This document shows positions 43,980-53,185 of a DNA stretch of 64,000 bases, one piece after another; position 1 is the first letter of the stretch, and each line of letters opens with the position of its first letter. The DNA is taken from the NCBI GenBank assembly GCA_022845895.1, contig AP025573.1, forward strand, positions 1,956,501 through 2,020,500. Direction: 5' to 3'. The position numbers and the translations under genes are program-made. Below the pieces are notes generated by a model. The model had not been told where the DNA came from. It did no database searches and saw only the letters and a list, made by a program, of their open reading frames with translations. The DNA comes from Lachnospiraceae bacterium (lineage in GTDB: Bacteria; Bacillota; Clostridia; Lachnospirales; Lachnospiraceae).

Positions 43980-46178
43980 CTATACCGTTTCTTCTTTGAT
44001 GATGTCAATAAGCTGAATTCTCTTAACATTTCTGACTGACAGATACACCGATATCAGGATAAGTACAAGGAATACAATTGTTTCCATCAAGACAATCTGA
44101 TATGGGAATATCGGTTCCACCGCCTGTTCCTTTCCCCATGACAGGAAAAGTACGAGAGCCAGCAGAACACTGGCAGCAAGACCAGACGCATACGCACATG
44201 TCGTACATATGAGATTCTCCATAAAGAGCATCTTTGCTATCTGGCGTCTGTTCATGCCGACGGATAGCAGCACGGCAAATTCCCGCCGGCGCGTCTGCAC
44301 CGAAGATGTAATAGTCTTAATCATCTGGAAAGTACTTATCACCGTCATAAAGATAAGGACTCCGTAGGTAAAAAGGTGCCTGAGAAGGGGGAAGGGTTCT
44401 GTGAGCGCCCCGAGTATGTGAGAGGGATAGCTGCTGTAGGTATAGTCGACGGCAGACCAGTCAAAATTGTCGATATCCATTTCACTCCCGTCAGACAGCC
44501 CATACTTCACTCCGATTTTACCAATCTCTTTCTGCAATCTGCCGATTTCTTCATTCCGGGTCTGAAGGGTGTTCTGCATCGCAGCATCTGAGAGGAAAGA
44601 GAAGGATGACGCTGCAAGCTTCAGGCTTCGAGTAGTAGTGTTCCCATATTGTACCACGGCAGGGAACAATACATTGTCAGGAATCTCCGGGACTTTGCTT
44701 CTTACTTTTAACGCCAGCCTGCGGTAAGTTCCGGATGGTTCCTTCGGAAAGTTTTTATTATTGACAAGACGTTCCAGAGCCTGCCGCGTCGTGTAAAAAT
44801 ATATCGTATTCGGTTCCTCAAGAGCACTGACGATATAGCACGGCGCTGTCTTTGTGGTTACGCCCAGCACCTGGAACTCCCATTCTTCAAACGCATCCAC
44901 CTGCTCTCCCTGAGAATCCGCTACCGGGTACAGCCACTGACCGGCATCCGAGCATACAGACAGAGGACCTGCCACATGTTCTGAAAGTACGCTCCTGTAC
45001 TTCGTAGTACGGCCCGTCTTGGCGACCGGATAATCTTCAATCAGTACCGGAATCGCTCCGCCTTCCTCGTCCCAGCTGCCGGAGATTCCTGCTTTATCCA
45101 GATAATTGCGGAATCCATCATCCTCCAGGCCGATGAGGACAAGATTCATCGCATATCCGCATTTCTCATCTCCCTTTACGCTCCCTATTGTGATAGGGTT
45201 CTTGTAAGAGGTTCCCAGTATATAGCTCTCATACTTTTTCAGCTTCGGATTGATGTCTTTTGCTTCGAAAAGCACAGTGCCCATATCTGCCCGTTCCTGG
45301 ATGGAATATTCTTCTATGCCGGGAAGTGTGACGACCTCTGCGATAAAGTCCTCCCACGCATCGTTTCTTTTATTATATTCTTCTTCCAGAACCAAATCCG
45401 CATTATCTTTCGGACGCCTGTCCCGGGCTTCGTAGCGGCCGTCCAGGTAATTCATATAGATATATCCATCCAGGAATAAGAGCATGGATATTATAAATGA
45501 AATCCCGGTGATGAGATAACGTCGCTTAAAGAATAGGATATTCTTCAGCGCAAGCTTCCCTTCTGCCTTAGAATGGCGTTCAATCCAGCCGGGAAGCATG
45601 ACCGGCTTCTTGAAGCTTCTTTTATCCGTCACGTTGCGTATAAGACTGATGACGGGACCCTTGCCGGTACTTCCGGTACTTACGATTCCTGTCAGCAGTA
45701 CGGCGGTACATTCGCACAGAAATATGAGCAGCAATACGCGCCAGGACACGACGGTGCGGAACGGGAATATGAGGACTGACAGCAGCACGCCCGTTCCGAT
45801 ACCGGCAGGGATACCGACGCCTCCCAATATGACCGTCTCCAGCAATGCAATCTTCCTTCTCTGGTACGGCGTAGCCCCGACGCTGGCCAGAATGCCAAGA
45901 TAGCGTCCTCTGTCCCTGGATGACATGATGAGCATATTATACAGAAATATGACAAGGACCGCCAGCACGACAGCCATCATGCCGGATGCGGCGCTTAGCA
46001 GCGGCTTTACATCTTCCCGTGCCACATCCGCCGCTTGCAGCCTCTGCACGAAGGATGCCATGAAGACGGATAGCATTGTGAGCAGCACGGTAGCGGTCCA
46101 TATGCCTGCCGCTGCTGCCAATGTCCGTTTTTTATAATGTTTCAGATGCCGGATAGTCAATGTCTGGATGATATCCAT
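43980..46178 (-). CDS. FtsX-family ABC permease
   Basis: 732 residues: N-terminal helix (about 20-45), three helices with the FtsX motif (LGILASVGATPYQRRKIALLE, about 75-170), a second helix block near 240, a large outside domain (about 250-580), and a C-terminal FtsX unit (LLSVGMNRRQIAKMLFMENL, about 590-715). Two FtsX units with an extracellular domain resemble Bce/Vex-type exporters, though BceB has ten helices and is shorter. Likely role: protection from or export of membrane-active peptides, controlled by the two-component system upstream. Confidence 0.85.
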   Translation of the reverse strand: MDIIQTLTIRHLKHYKKRTLAAAAGIWTATVLLTMLSVFMASFVQRLQAADVAREDVKPLLSAASGMMAVVLAVLVIFLYNMLIMSSRDRGRYLGILASVGATPYQRRKIALLETVILGGVGIPAGIGTGVLLSVLIFPFRTVVSWRVLLLIFLCECTAVLLTGIVSTGSTGKGPVISLIRNVTDKRSFKKPVMLPGWIERHSKAEGKLALKNILFFKRRYLITGISFIISMLLFLDGYIYMNYLDGRYEARDRRPKDNADLVLEEEYNKRNDAWEDFIAEVVTLPGIEEYSIQERADMGTVLFEAKDINPKLKKYESYILGTSYKNPITIGSVKGDEKCGYAMNLVLIGLEDDGFRNYLDKAGISGSWDEEGGAIPVLIEDYPVAKTGRTTKYRSVLSEHVAGPLSVCSDAGQWLYPVADSQGEQVDAFEEWEFQVLGVTTKTAPCYIVSALEEPNTIYFYTTRQALERLVNNKNFPKEPSGTYRRLALKVRSKVPEIPDNVLFPAVVQYGNTTTRSLKLAASSFSFLSDAAMQNTLQTRNEEIGRLQKEIGKIGVKYGLSDGSEMDIDNFDWSAVDYTYSSYPSHILGALTEPFPLLRHLFTYGVLIFMTVISTFQMIKTITSSVQTRRREFAVLLSVGMNRRQIAKMLFMENLICTTCAYASGLAASVLLALVLFLSWGKEQAVEPIFPYQIVLMETIVFLVLILISVYLSVRNVKRIQLIDIIKEETV

Positions 46179-46235
46179 ATGATGCCTCCTTCCTTACAGC
46201 GTTCTTTCGCTATAATTCCAGTATAGACAGGGAAG

Positions 46236-46274
46236 GTGACAGCGAAGTGACAGATAAGGTGACAATATTGTCAC
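46236..46274 (-). promoter_or_regulatory. TGTCAC repeat operator for the ABC exporter
   Basis: On the minus strand TGTCAC occurs at 46264-46259, 46252-46247 and 46241-46236, at 12- and 11-nt spacing, and the first is part of a perfect 16-nt palindrome GTGACAATATTGTCAC (46259-46274). A TATACT -10 candidate (46225-46220) follows with no good -35 box. Helically phased direct repeats before a weak promoter are typical of an OmpR-type activator, here probably the adjacent response regulator. Confidence 0.6.
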
Positions 46275-47272
46275 ATATTGCAATGGTAGAATTTGATTAT
46301 AAATACCGTATATCTTCCGTAGACAGATTCAATCTCTATCGTCCCGTCCTGCGCGGCAATCAGCTGCTTTGCCATGGCAAGCCCGATGCCCACGCTGTCA
46401 GGGGAAGCATTGGAACCTTTGTAGAAGCGTTCGAATACATGCGGCCTGTCCTCTTCGCTGATGCCGCCCCCTTCATCTTGAATCGTGATACCAGTATAGA
46501 CGGGATTCTCCCTGACACTGACCGTAATCGTTCCGCCGCGCGGAGTGTGTTCCATACAGTTCTTCAATATATTGGATACTGCCTCGCTGCTCCAGTGCAA
46601 GTCCCCCTTGAATGCGGCGGACAGTTCATCGGGAACCACCAGATGCTGCCCCCGCAGTTCCATCGGTACGAGAAGATGCTCCGATGCCAGACGAATCAGG
46701 TCCGACACCTTTACCGTCTCCTTCTTCAGCGTGATAGCTCCCGCGTCAATCCGTGACATCGTAAGCATCGCAGACAGCAGCCATTCCATGCGGGACAGCT
46801 GAGTGTGGAGCGCCCGCGTAAATTCCAGACGCTTCTGCGGCGGGAGCGCCTCATCTTTCAGCAGATCGACCATCACGTTCATGGATGTCATCGGCGTCTT
46901 AAGCTGGTGGGAGATGTCCGATATCGTGTCGGCGAGGAACTGCCTGTCCTGCTTAAGAAGTTCTGACTGGGAATGGCACGTGGCGAGCAGTTTATAGAGC
47001 TCGCTCTTCAGTACGCTCAGTTCTCCCTCCAACTGGTCAGGCACCTCAAGCGGCAGCATATGCATCTGTGCCTTTCGAAGAAATTCCGACAGCGTTCTGA
47101 GCTTCCTATAACGGTAGCGTGCAAAAGCAGAGAAACAGGCAATATACAGAATTCCGTCTGCAAGCACGACATACCCGCCCAAAGCCGGTACGCGTATGCA
47201 CGCGGCCGCAGAGAGGGTGGAAAGGATGAGGATAAATATAATGGCATATAAGATCTCTCTATTCTTAAACAT
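46271..47272 (-). CDS. Sensor histidine kinase, intramembrane-sensing type
   Basis: 333 residues. Two transmembrane helices (about 8-27 and 33-50) are joined by a very short outside loop, so the kinase probably senses through a membrane partner as BceS does. HisKA with His122 in ISDISHQLKTP and an HATPase with EDRPHVFERFY and GIGLAMAKQL follow. It overlaps the response regulator gene by 8 nt and precedes the ABC exporter genes. Confidence 0.9.
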   Translation of the reverse strand: MFKNREILYAIIFILILSTLSAAACIRVPALGGYVVLADGILYIACFSAFARYRYRKLRTLSEFLRKAQMHMLPLEVPDQLEGELSVLKSELYKLLATCHSQSELLKQDRQFLADTISDISHQLKTPMTSMNVMVDLLKDEALPPQKRLEFTRALHTQLSRMEWLLSAMLTMSRIDAGAITLKKETVKVSDLIRLASEHLLVPMELRGQHLVVPDELSAAFKGDLHWSSEAVSNILKNCMEHTPRGGTITVSVRENPVYTGITIQDEGGGISEEDRPHVFERFYKGSNASPDSVGIGLAMAKQLIAAQDGTIEIESVYGRYTVFIIKFYHCNM

Positions 47273-47966
47273 GTGATTCTCCTATCTTGTAACCAAGCCC
47301 GCGCACGGTCTGTATGATGCAAGGATGGCCCGGATGTGTCTCCAGCTTGTCCCTCAGCCGCTTGATATACACGGTCAGCGTATTGTCGTTTACATACTCT
47401 CCTGCGATGTCATAGATATGGGAAAGCAGCTGCTCTCTCGTCACGATCTGCCCTTCATGGCGGATAAGATAAAGAAGAAGCTTGTATTCCAGCGCGCTGA
47501 GACAGATCTCTTCTCCCCGGCAGTATACCTTGCCTTCTGCCGTAAGAACCTTGATATCCCCTGCATGGTAGACAGACGAAGGCCCGCTGTCCTGCCGGCC
47601 GTCATAACGCCGCAGCACGCTGCGTATGCGCGATATGAGCTCCCGGACCCGGAAGGGCTTCACGACATAATCATCCGCTCCGATATCCAGCCCCATGACG
47701 ATATTGGCCTCCTCGTCACAGGCCGTCAGAAAGATAACCGGTACGTCATGGTATCTCTTGACTTTTCTGCACAGATCATAACCGGTCCCATCCGGCAGCA
47801 TGACATCAAGCAGATACAGGCCGATGTCCTTCTTCCCGAGATATGGCTGCGCTGCCGACATGCTGCCGGCATGTATGAGCCGGAATTCTTCCTGTTCCAG
47901 CGTATAGGCAACTGCATCAGCAATCGCCCTGTCATCTTCTACGATTAATATATTCGTCTTTTCCAT
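47265..47966 (-). CDS. OmpR-family response regulator
   Basis: 233 residues: receiver with acceptor Asp54 (YLLDVMLPDG) and DDYVVKPF, then a winged-helix DNA-binding domain (LSALEYKLLLYLIRHEGQIVTREQLL). Partner of the overlapping kinase gene. The start at 47966 follows GAGAGGTTGATAAG. Its probable target is the TGTCAC repeat region before the ABC permease. Confidence 0.92.
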   Translation of the reverse strand: MEKTNILIVEDDRAIADAVAYTLEQEEFRLIHAGSMSAAQPYLGKKDIGLYLLDVMLPDGTGYDLCRKVKRYHDVPVIFLTACDEEANIVMGLDIGADDYVVKPFRVRELISRIRSVLRRYDGRQDSGPSSVYHAGDIKVLTAEGKVYCRGEEICLSALEYKLLLYLIRHEGQIVTREQLLSHIYDIAGEYVNDNTLTVYIKRLRDKLETHPGHPCIIQTVRGLGYKIGESHV

Positions 47967-48137
47967 CTTATCAACCTCTCGTTCCATTTTACATGATAGC
48001 ACATCCTGAGTCAAATACCCCGCCCGGCTCGCTGCCTTCGCTAGAATCAAGCTTGTAATATCTGTGGAAATATTATAAGATTAGCAGGTACGGAACTAAT
48101 ACCGGCAAAGAGATAAGCAGAAAGGAATTATTGACAT

Positions 48138-48872
48138 ATGAAACTGCAGCAATTGTTAAGCTATACGAGAAAGGCGGTCGAGGAGTACGGCATGATTGAG
48201 GAAGGAGACCATATCGCAGTCGGCATATCCGGCGGAAAGGACAGTCTGACGCTGCTGTATGCGCTGCACGGCCTCAGACGGTTTTATCCGAAGAAGTTTA
48301 AGCTGAGCGCGGTAACGGTGGACCTCGGGTACAGCGAATGTGATTTCACTCCCGTCATCCGGCTGTGTGAAGATCTCGGCGTGCCTTACCATATAGTCAA
48401 GACAGATATTGCCCATATTCTTTTTGAGGAACGAAAGGAAAGCAACCCTTGTTCCCTCTGCGCGAAGATGAGGAAAGGTGCCCTGAACCAGGCCGTCAAA
48501 GAGATGGGCTGCAACAAGGTGGCCTACGCCCACCATAAAGATGACATCATTGAGACGATGCTGCTCTCCCTATTATTTGAAGGAAGATTCTATTCCTTTT
48601 CGCCGCGTACATATCTGGACCGTATGGATCTGACTGTCATCCGCCCAGTCATGTATGTGGACGAGTCGGACATCATAGGCTTTAAGAACAAATATGACCT
48701 GCCGGTCGTGGCGAGCAGATGTCCGATTGACGGATATACGAAACGGCAGTATGCGAAAGAGCTCGTCAGGCAGCTGAATGCTGAACATCCGGGGGCGAAG
48801 CAGCGGATGTTTACCGCAATCTTAAACGGCAGCATAAAAGGATGGCCTGAACGTATCCCGCACATAAGATGA
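48138..48872 (+). CDS. ttcA: TtcA-family tRNA 2-thiolation protein
   Basis: 244 residues with the PP-loop SGGKDS at 31-36 and cluster-binding Cys105-x-x-Cys108 plus Cys195. TtcA-type enzymes use ATP and an iron-sulfur cluster to thiolate cytidine 32 of tRNA. It is somewhat shorter than E. coli TtcA (311), as is common in Clostridia, so the exact tRNA target is uncertain. AGAAAGGAATTATTGACAT precedes the start; transcribed divergently from the two-component system. Confidence 0.82.
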   Translation: MKLQQLLSYTRKAVEEYGMIEEGDHIAVGISGGKDSLTLLYALHGLRRFYPKKFKLSAVTVDLGYSECDFTPVIRLCEDLGVPYHIVKTDIAHILFEERKESNPCSLCAKMRKGALNQAVKEMGCNKVAYAHHKDDIIETMLLSLLFEGRFYSFSPRTYLDRMDLTVIRPVMYVDESDIIGFKNKYDLPVVASRCPIDGYTKRQYAKELVRQLNAEHPGAKQRMFTAILNGSIKGWPERIPHIR

Positions 48873-48910
48873 CGGCCTGCGTCTGTTTGGCTGTTATTGA
48901 AATACAGGTG

Positions 48911-48954
48911 ACATTGAAGGGAGGGAAGCAGGCCTGCTTCCCTCCCTTCAATGT
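48911..48954. terminator. Perfect 44-nt palindrome between ttcA and the cytidylate-kinase-like gene
   Basis: Two 22-nt arms meet without a spacer at 48932/48933 (core GGGAGGGAAGCAGG / CCTGCTTCCCTCCC). Sits between convergent genes and is likely a bidirectional terminator. Confidence 0.8.
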
Positions 48955-48974
48955 TCTATGCTTAACCTTTTCGG

Positions 48975-49622
48975 TTAAAGTTTCCTGTCGAGTCCTCTTT
49001 CTTTCAGTTCTACCAGCCTCTTGATGGCCTCTGCGGTACCTTCGATGCCGAGCACGGAACTGTCAAGACATATGTTGTAGCTTTCCGCATCCGCCCATTT
49101 TTTGTTCGTGTAGTAGTTATAGTAGCTCGCGCGCTTCTTATCCGTCTTCTGGCACATATCTTTTGCCTTTGCATCCGTCAGTTCATAGATACGGGCGATA
49201 CGCCTTATACGTGCATCCAGGCTGGCATGGATAAATACGGTCAGTACGTTCTCATATTCCTGGAGCGCATAGTCTGCACATCTGCCCACGAGAATACAGG
49301 GACCTTCATCTGCAATCTTCTTGATTGCGTCGAACTGTGCCAGAAATACCTTGTGGTTGATAGGCATATCCGTATAGCTGCCGCTGGAATATCCAAGCGA
49401 ATACGTATCCATGACGAGGGAATACAAAAAACTGTTAGTGGGTTTCTCATCATGTGTCTCAAAGAGCTCCTGGCATATGCCGCTCTCTTTCGCCGCTCTG
49501 TCAAGCATCTCCTTATCATAGAGTTTAATTCCCAGGTCTTTCGCAACCTTATAGCCGATTTCGCGCCCTGCGCTTCCGAACTGCCTTCCTATCGTAATAA
49601 TTGTATTAGTCTTTTCAGCCAT
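48975..49622 (-). CDS. Cytidylate-kinase-like protein
   Basis: 215 residues of the cytidylate-kinase-like family (P-loop-type GRQFGSAGREIG at the N-terminus instead of the canonical GxxGxGKS). The lid region carries several Lys and Arg residues (KKRASYYNYYTNKKW). Such proteins are frequent in Clostridia and distinct from the essential Cmk; substrate unknown. The start at 49622 follows AAGGAG; an upstream ATG at 49664 does not. Confidence 0.75.
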   Translation of the reverse strand: MAEKTNTIITIGRQFGSAGREIGYKVAKDLGIKLYDKEMLDRAAKESGICQELFETHDEKPTNSFLYSLVMDTYSLGYSSGSYTDMPINHKVFLAQFDAIKKIADEGPCILVGRCADYALQEYENVLTVFIHASLDARIRRIARIYELTDAKAKDMCQKTDKKRASYYNYYTNKKWADAESYNICLDSSVLGIEGTAEAIKRLVELKERGLDRKL

Positions 49623-49702
49623 GCAATCACACTCCTTTGTAAGTATGCCTATATTATATAACAATATATCTCAAAAGTACACGATTTTCCGAAAATATTA
49701 CA

Positions 49703-50617
49703 CTAAATAACCCTTAGCCGGTCTAACAATTCCACAAAATATTGTGGAAGAGGCGCTTCTACTTCCAGATATTCACCGGTGCGTGGATGCATGATTCCAA
49801 GCGTCTTTGCATGCAGCGTCTGTCCCTGCAGGCCCGGAAATGCACATCTTCGGGGACCGTATACCATATCACCGGCCAGGGGGTGCCCGATGCTCGACAT
49901 ATGGACACGAATCTGATGTGTCCGGCCTGTTTCCAGTTCACACTGAATATAACTATATTCTCCAAAGCGCTCCAGCACCTTATAGTGTGTCACGGCCCTT
50001 CTGCCGTTTTTCGCATGGGTGCTCATCTTCTTGCGGTCTGTGGGGTGCCTTCCGATTGGAGCGTCGATGGTACCACTGTCTTCCTTGAAGCCGCCGTGCA
50101 CGATTGCTTCATAGATACGGCGTATGCTGTGTTCCTTGAGCTGCTCTGAAAGCGACTGGTGCGCCGCGTCATTCTTGCACACGATCAGCGACCCCGTCGT
50201 ATCCATATCTATCCGATGCACGATGCCTGGGCGCATCATGCCGTTGATGCCGGAAAGCTCCTGCCCGCAGTGGAACATGAGCGCATTGACGAGCGTACCG
50301 CGGTAATGTCCCGGAGCAGGGTGCACGACCATCTGCTTTGGCTTGTTTATGACGATGATATCCGCATCCTCGTACAGGATATCAAGTGGGATGTCCTCCG
50401 GAAGAATGTCAAAATTCTTGGCAGAGGGCACGCTGACTTCTATCATATCACCGCAGGAAAGCCTGTAATTGGCTTTTACAGGCTTGTTGTTCACTAATAT
50501 ATGATTGTCCTTGATCAGCTTCTGTATATAGGAACGGGATCTGTCTGCAAGCTCTTCTGCCAGGTAACGGTCTAGCCGGTCCCCTTCCTCATTTTCGACG
50601 GTGAAAAATTCGCTCAA
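49703..50617 (-). CDS. RluA/RluD-family 23S rRNA pseudouridine synthase
   Basis: 304 residues: N-terminal S4 domain (about 10-65, RLDRYLAEEL) and the catalytic domain with Asp in HRIDMDTTG (family HRLDxxTSG). It isomerises uridine in large-subunit rRNA. The start codon is TTG at 50617, preceded by AAGGAGGAAGATT. It overlaps lspA by 29 nt, the usual lspA-rluD coupling of Firmicutes. Confidence 0.92.
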   Translation of the reverse strand: MSEFFTVENEEGDRLDRYLAEELADRSRSYIQKLIKDNHILVNNKPVKANYRLSCGDMIEVSVPSAKNFDILPEDIPLDILYEDADIIVINKPKQMVVHPAPGHYRGTLVNALMFHCGQELSGINGMMRPGIVHRIDMDTTGSLIVCKNDAAHQSLSEQLKEHSIRRIYEAIVHGGFKEDSGTIDAPIGRHPTDRKKMSTHAKNGRRAVTHYKVLERFGEYSYIQCELETGRTHQIRVHMSSIGHPLAGDMVYGPRRCAFPGLQGQTLHAKTLGIMHPRTGEYLEVEAPLPQYFVELLDRLRVI

Positions 50618-51116
50618 AATCTTCCTCCTTATAGTAAAAGAACAGAAGTACGACTAACGCAAATGTCGATACGGTCACATAGATGTCCGCCACATTAAAT
50701 ATCGGGAAATCTATCAGCTTGATATAAAAGAAATCAACTACATAGTTGAGCCGCACCCTGTCGATGCAATTGCCGAACGCGCCTGCAACAATCAGGACCG
50801 CGCAGATGCGAAGCGGCAGGAACCGCCGCTCCATAGGAACTTTTAAGTAGAACCATATGACGACTGTACATATGACCGCCACGCTGATAAAAAAGAACAT
50901 ACGCTGGTCCTGAAACAAACCGAAGGCAGCGCCCCTGTTCTCCAGATATTCAAACTGGAACACGCCCTTCAGGAGTATGAACGGTTCCTCACCTTTCAGC
51001 CTTGTTATTGCCAGATATTTTGTGAACTGGTCAAGCAGCACCCCTGCAGCAGCCGCGATGACAGCCACAGCGTAATGCTTTGTTCTGTTTGCCTCTTTCA
51101 TATTGTTAATGTCCAT
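50589..51116 (-). CDS. lspA: Prolipoprotein signal peptidase II
   Basis: 175 residues with four membrane helices and the two catalytic Asp residues in GNCIDRVRLNYVVDF and FNVADIYV. It removes signal peptides from lipid-modified prolipoproteins, such as the carboxypeptidase lipoprotein encoded at 55871. AAGGAAGA precedes the ATG. It follows ylmH in the same direction. Confidence 0.95.
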   Translation of the reverse strand: MDINNMKEANRTKHYAVAVIAAAAGVLLDQFTKYLAITRLKGEEPFILLKGVFQFEYLENRGAAFGLFQDQRMFFFISVAVICTVVIWFYLKVPMERRFLPLRICAVLIVAGAFGNCIDRVRLNYVVDFFYIKLIDFPIFNVADIYVTVSTFALVVLLFFYYKEEDFERIFHRRK

Positions 51117-51135
51117 TCTTCCTTATGCCATCTCT

Positions 51136-51891
51136 CTAAATATATTTGCGAACAGCTATCATATACCGGCCTTTTTTCGTCCGGGAAAGAATTCCTTCGT
51201 AAGTAAGTCTCCCCATCCCCCGTATAGATATACGGTCAGCCTCCTTGAGCTGACAGCCGTTGCTCGTAATCAGCTTCCCGTTTACATATACCTTTCCTCC
51301 TTCGATATAGGCAGTCAGCTTGCTCCTCGACAGAGGATATGCGACAGACAGAACCATGTCCAGCCTTATGGAAGGTACCGTTCCTTTCAATTCTTCGTAT
51401 CTGGGTACATATTCGAACGCCCCGGCGGTACATTGCTCCGCCTGTACGGTCGTATGACGGATCCTTGTCAGCTCACCTGTAATGTAGGCAGCCAGCTCTT
51501 CCTTTGCGAATAGTAAGGTACGGCCGCCGTCTATGATAATGTCCCCCAGCTTACAGCGTTCAATCCCAAGATTCATGAGCGCCCCGAGATAATCCCTATG
51601 GGTCAGCTCTTCGGCGAACTTCCTGTTGACCGGACTGATTTCAATGACTGCGACCGGATAAGCATATTCATAATAAAGAGCATCAGGTAGAAATGCAACC
51701 ATCTGACGCTCTGATAAATCATAACCACCATATGTCTCGTAACGGGCAGGAAACATATCCTTCGGTGTTGTATGCAGTATATTCAACTCATTCAAATTAA
51801 GAAAATCAGAAAATGTAACAATACCGCGTGTAAAGGCCATGTACGACAGCTCAGCCAGCCTTTTCTGTAATAACTGTTCTTCCTTGTTCAT
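51136..51891 (-). CDS. ylmH: S4-domain RNA-binding protein YlmH
   Basis: 251 residues. The C-terminal S4 domain (about 180-245, RSKLTAYIEGGKVYVNGKL) follows a YlmH-type N-terminus. YlmH homologues bind the 50S subunit and rescue stalled ribosomes, and the gene is a regular member of the sepF division cluster. It lies 8 nt after sepF. Confidence 0.9.
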   Translation of the reverse strand: MNKEEQLLQKRLAELSYMAFTRGIVTFSDFLNLNELNILHTTPKDMFPARYETYGGYDLSERQMVAFLPDALYYEYAYPVAVIEISPVNRKFAEELTHRDYLGALMNLGIERCKLGDIIIDGGRTLLFAKEELAAYITGELTRIRHTTVQAEQCTAGAFEYVPRYEELKGTVPSIRLDMVLSVAYPLSRSKLTAYIEGGKVYVNGKLITSNGCQLKEADRISIRGMGRLTYEGILSRTKKGRYMIAVRKYI

Positions 51892-51899
51892 AACCTGTC

Positions 51900-52448
51900 C
51901 TAAAATCTCGACCTCATGGATGACGCGTCAAAAGACGTATTCAGCAGATCCTGCAAATCCCCTGAGATATCTACATTGGTAGGTGTCACGAGGAATATGT
52001 AGTTGGAAATCTTCTGGAGATTGCCGTTGATGGCAAACGTAGCGCCTGACGTGAAATCGATAATCCTCTGAGCCACTTCCAAATCCAACCCCTCGAGATT
52101 CAGAATGACTGTCCTGCCTGACAGCAGGGTCTCCGTAATCTCCCTGGCATCATCGACAGAAGTAGGCTTGATGACACATACCTCCATGCTTACCCCGCTT
52201 CTCCTTGCGGGCTGGCGCATCGGTGTTACTTTATTATTAGAACGGGATGACTTGGAAGATGTTCTGGCCGTAAGTTCGTAGTCGTCTTCTTCCTCGTCGT
52301 CATAATCCTTTTCTTTCCGGAAGAAACTTCTCTTTGGCTTCTCTTCATAATCGTCATCCTCATAGTCATCGTCGAAGAAATCATCGTCATCGTAATCATC
52401 ATCATCACTCAGCTTCATGATATCCAGAAACTTATCTAATACTCCCAT
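51900..52448 (-). CDS. sepF: Cell-division protein SepF
   Basis: 182 residues. An N-terminal amphipathic helix (GVLDKFLDIMKLS) for membrane binding, a very acidic linker (about 15-60, long runs of Asp and Glu) and the C-terminal SepF domain (about 90-175, ILNLEGLDLEVAQRIIDFTSGA). It tethers FtsZ to the membrane. The acidic linker is longer than in Bacillus. Confidence 0.93.
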   Translation of the reverse strand: MGVLDKFLDIMKLSDDDDYDDDDFFDDDYEDDDYEEKPKRSFFRKEKDYDDEEEDDYELTARTSSKSSRSNNKVTPMRQPARRSGVSMEVCVIKPTSVDDAREITETLLSGRTVILNLEGLDLEVAQRIIDFTSGATFAINGNLQKISNYIFLVTPTNVDISGDLQDLLNTSFDASSMRSRF

Positions 52449-52471
52449 TATAAAAAATCTCCTATCTTACG

Positions 52472-53176
52472 TTATACTTGAGCGTAATTGCGCTCACCGA
52501 ATATACCGGTTCCCACTCGCACCATGGTGGCCCCTTCTTCAATTGCTATTTCATAGTCATTGGTCATACCCATGGAAAGTATACTCATATTCATATTATC
52601 AACGTTTTTGCTGGCAATGTCAACAGATAATTTGCGCAAACGGGCGAAAACAGCCCGGTTTTCCTCAGGATTTTCGACGTTCGGAGCAATCGTCATAAGA
52701 CCCTTAACGTTAAGGTGGGGGAATCCTGCAATTTTCTCTACAATTTCATCTAATTCTTCAGGCATCACACCAAATTTGCTTTCTTCTCTTGCAACATTCA
52801 CTTCAATAAGTATATTTGCGGTAATATTATGTTTTTCCGCTTCTTTTTCAATTGTTTCAGCAAGTCTAAGAGAATCGACAGAATGGATAAGCTCTGCTTT
52901 ATCAATCATGTATTTCACTTTGTTCCGCTGCAGGTGTCCGATCATATGCCAGCTGATATCATCCGGCAGCACCTCGTATTTATCCACCAGTTCCTGCACC
53001 TTGTTCTCTCCAAACACACGGACACCTAGGTCATAGGCCTCTCTCAACGTATCAGCGGGCTTTGTCTTACTCACCGCTATAAGCGTCACCTCGCCGCGGT
53101 CCCTCCCTGCCCTGTCGCAGGCCTTCTGGATTCTGTCCTCTACCTGTTCCAGATTCTCTTTCAGCATAATCATCAC
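52472..53176 (-). CDS. yggS: PLP homeostasis protein YggS/YlmE
   Basis: 234 residues forming a PLP-binding TIM barrel like the alanine racemase N-terminal domain, with the cofactor Lys in LIAVSKTKP (about residue 37) and the GMTNDYEIAIEEGATMVRVGTGIF tail. It binds pyridoxal phosphate and buffers its level; no catalytic activity is known. Located before sepF as in most Firmicutes. Confidence 0.93.
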   Translation of the reverse strand: MMIMLKENLEQVEDRIQKACDRAGRDRGEVTLIAVSKTKPADTLREAYDLGVRVFGENKVQELVDKYEVLPDDISWHMIGHLQRNKVKYMIDKAELIHSVDSLRLAETIEKEAEKHNITANILIEVNVAREESKFGVMPEELDEIVEKIAGFPHLNVKGLMTIAPNVENPEENRAVFARLRKLSVDIASKNVDNMNMSILSMGMTNDYEIAIEEGATMVRVGTGIFGERNYAQV

Positions 53177-53185
53177 TCCTCTGTT

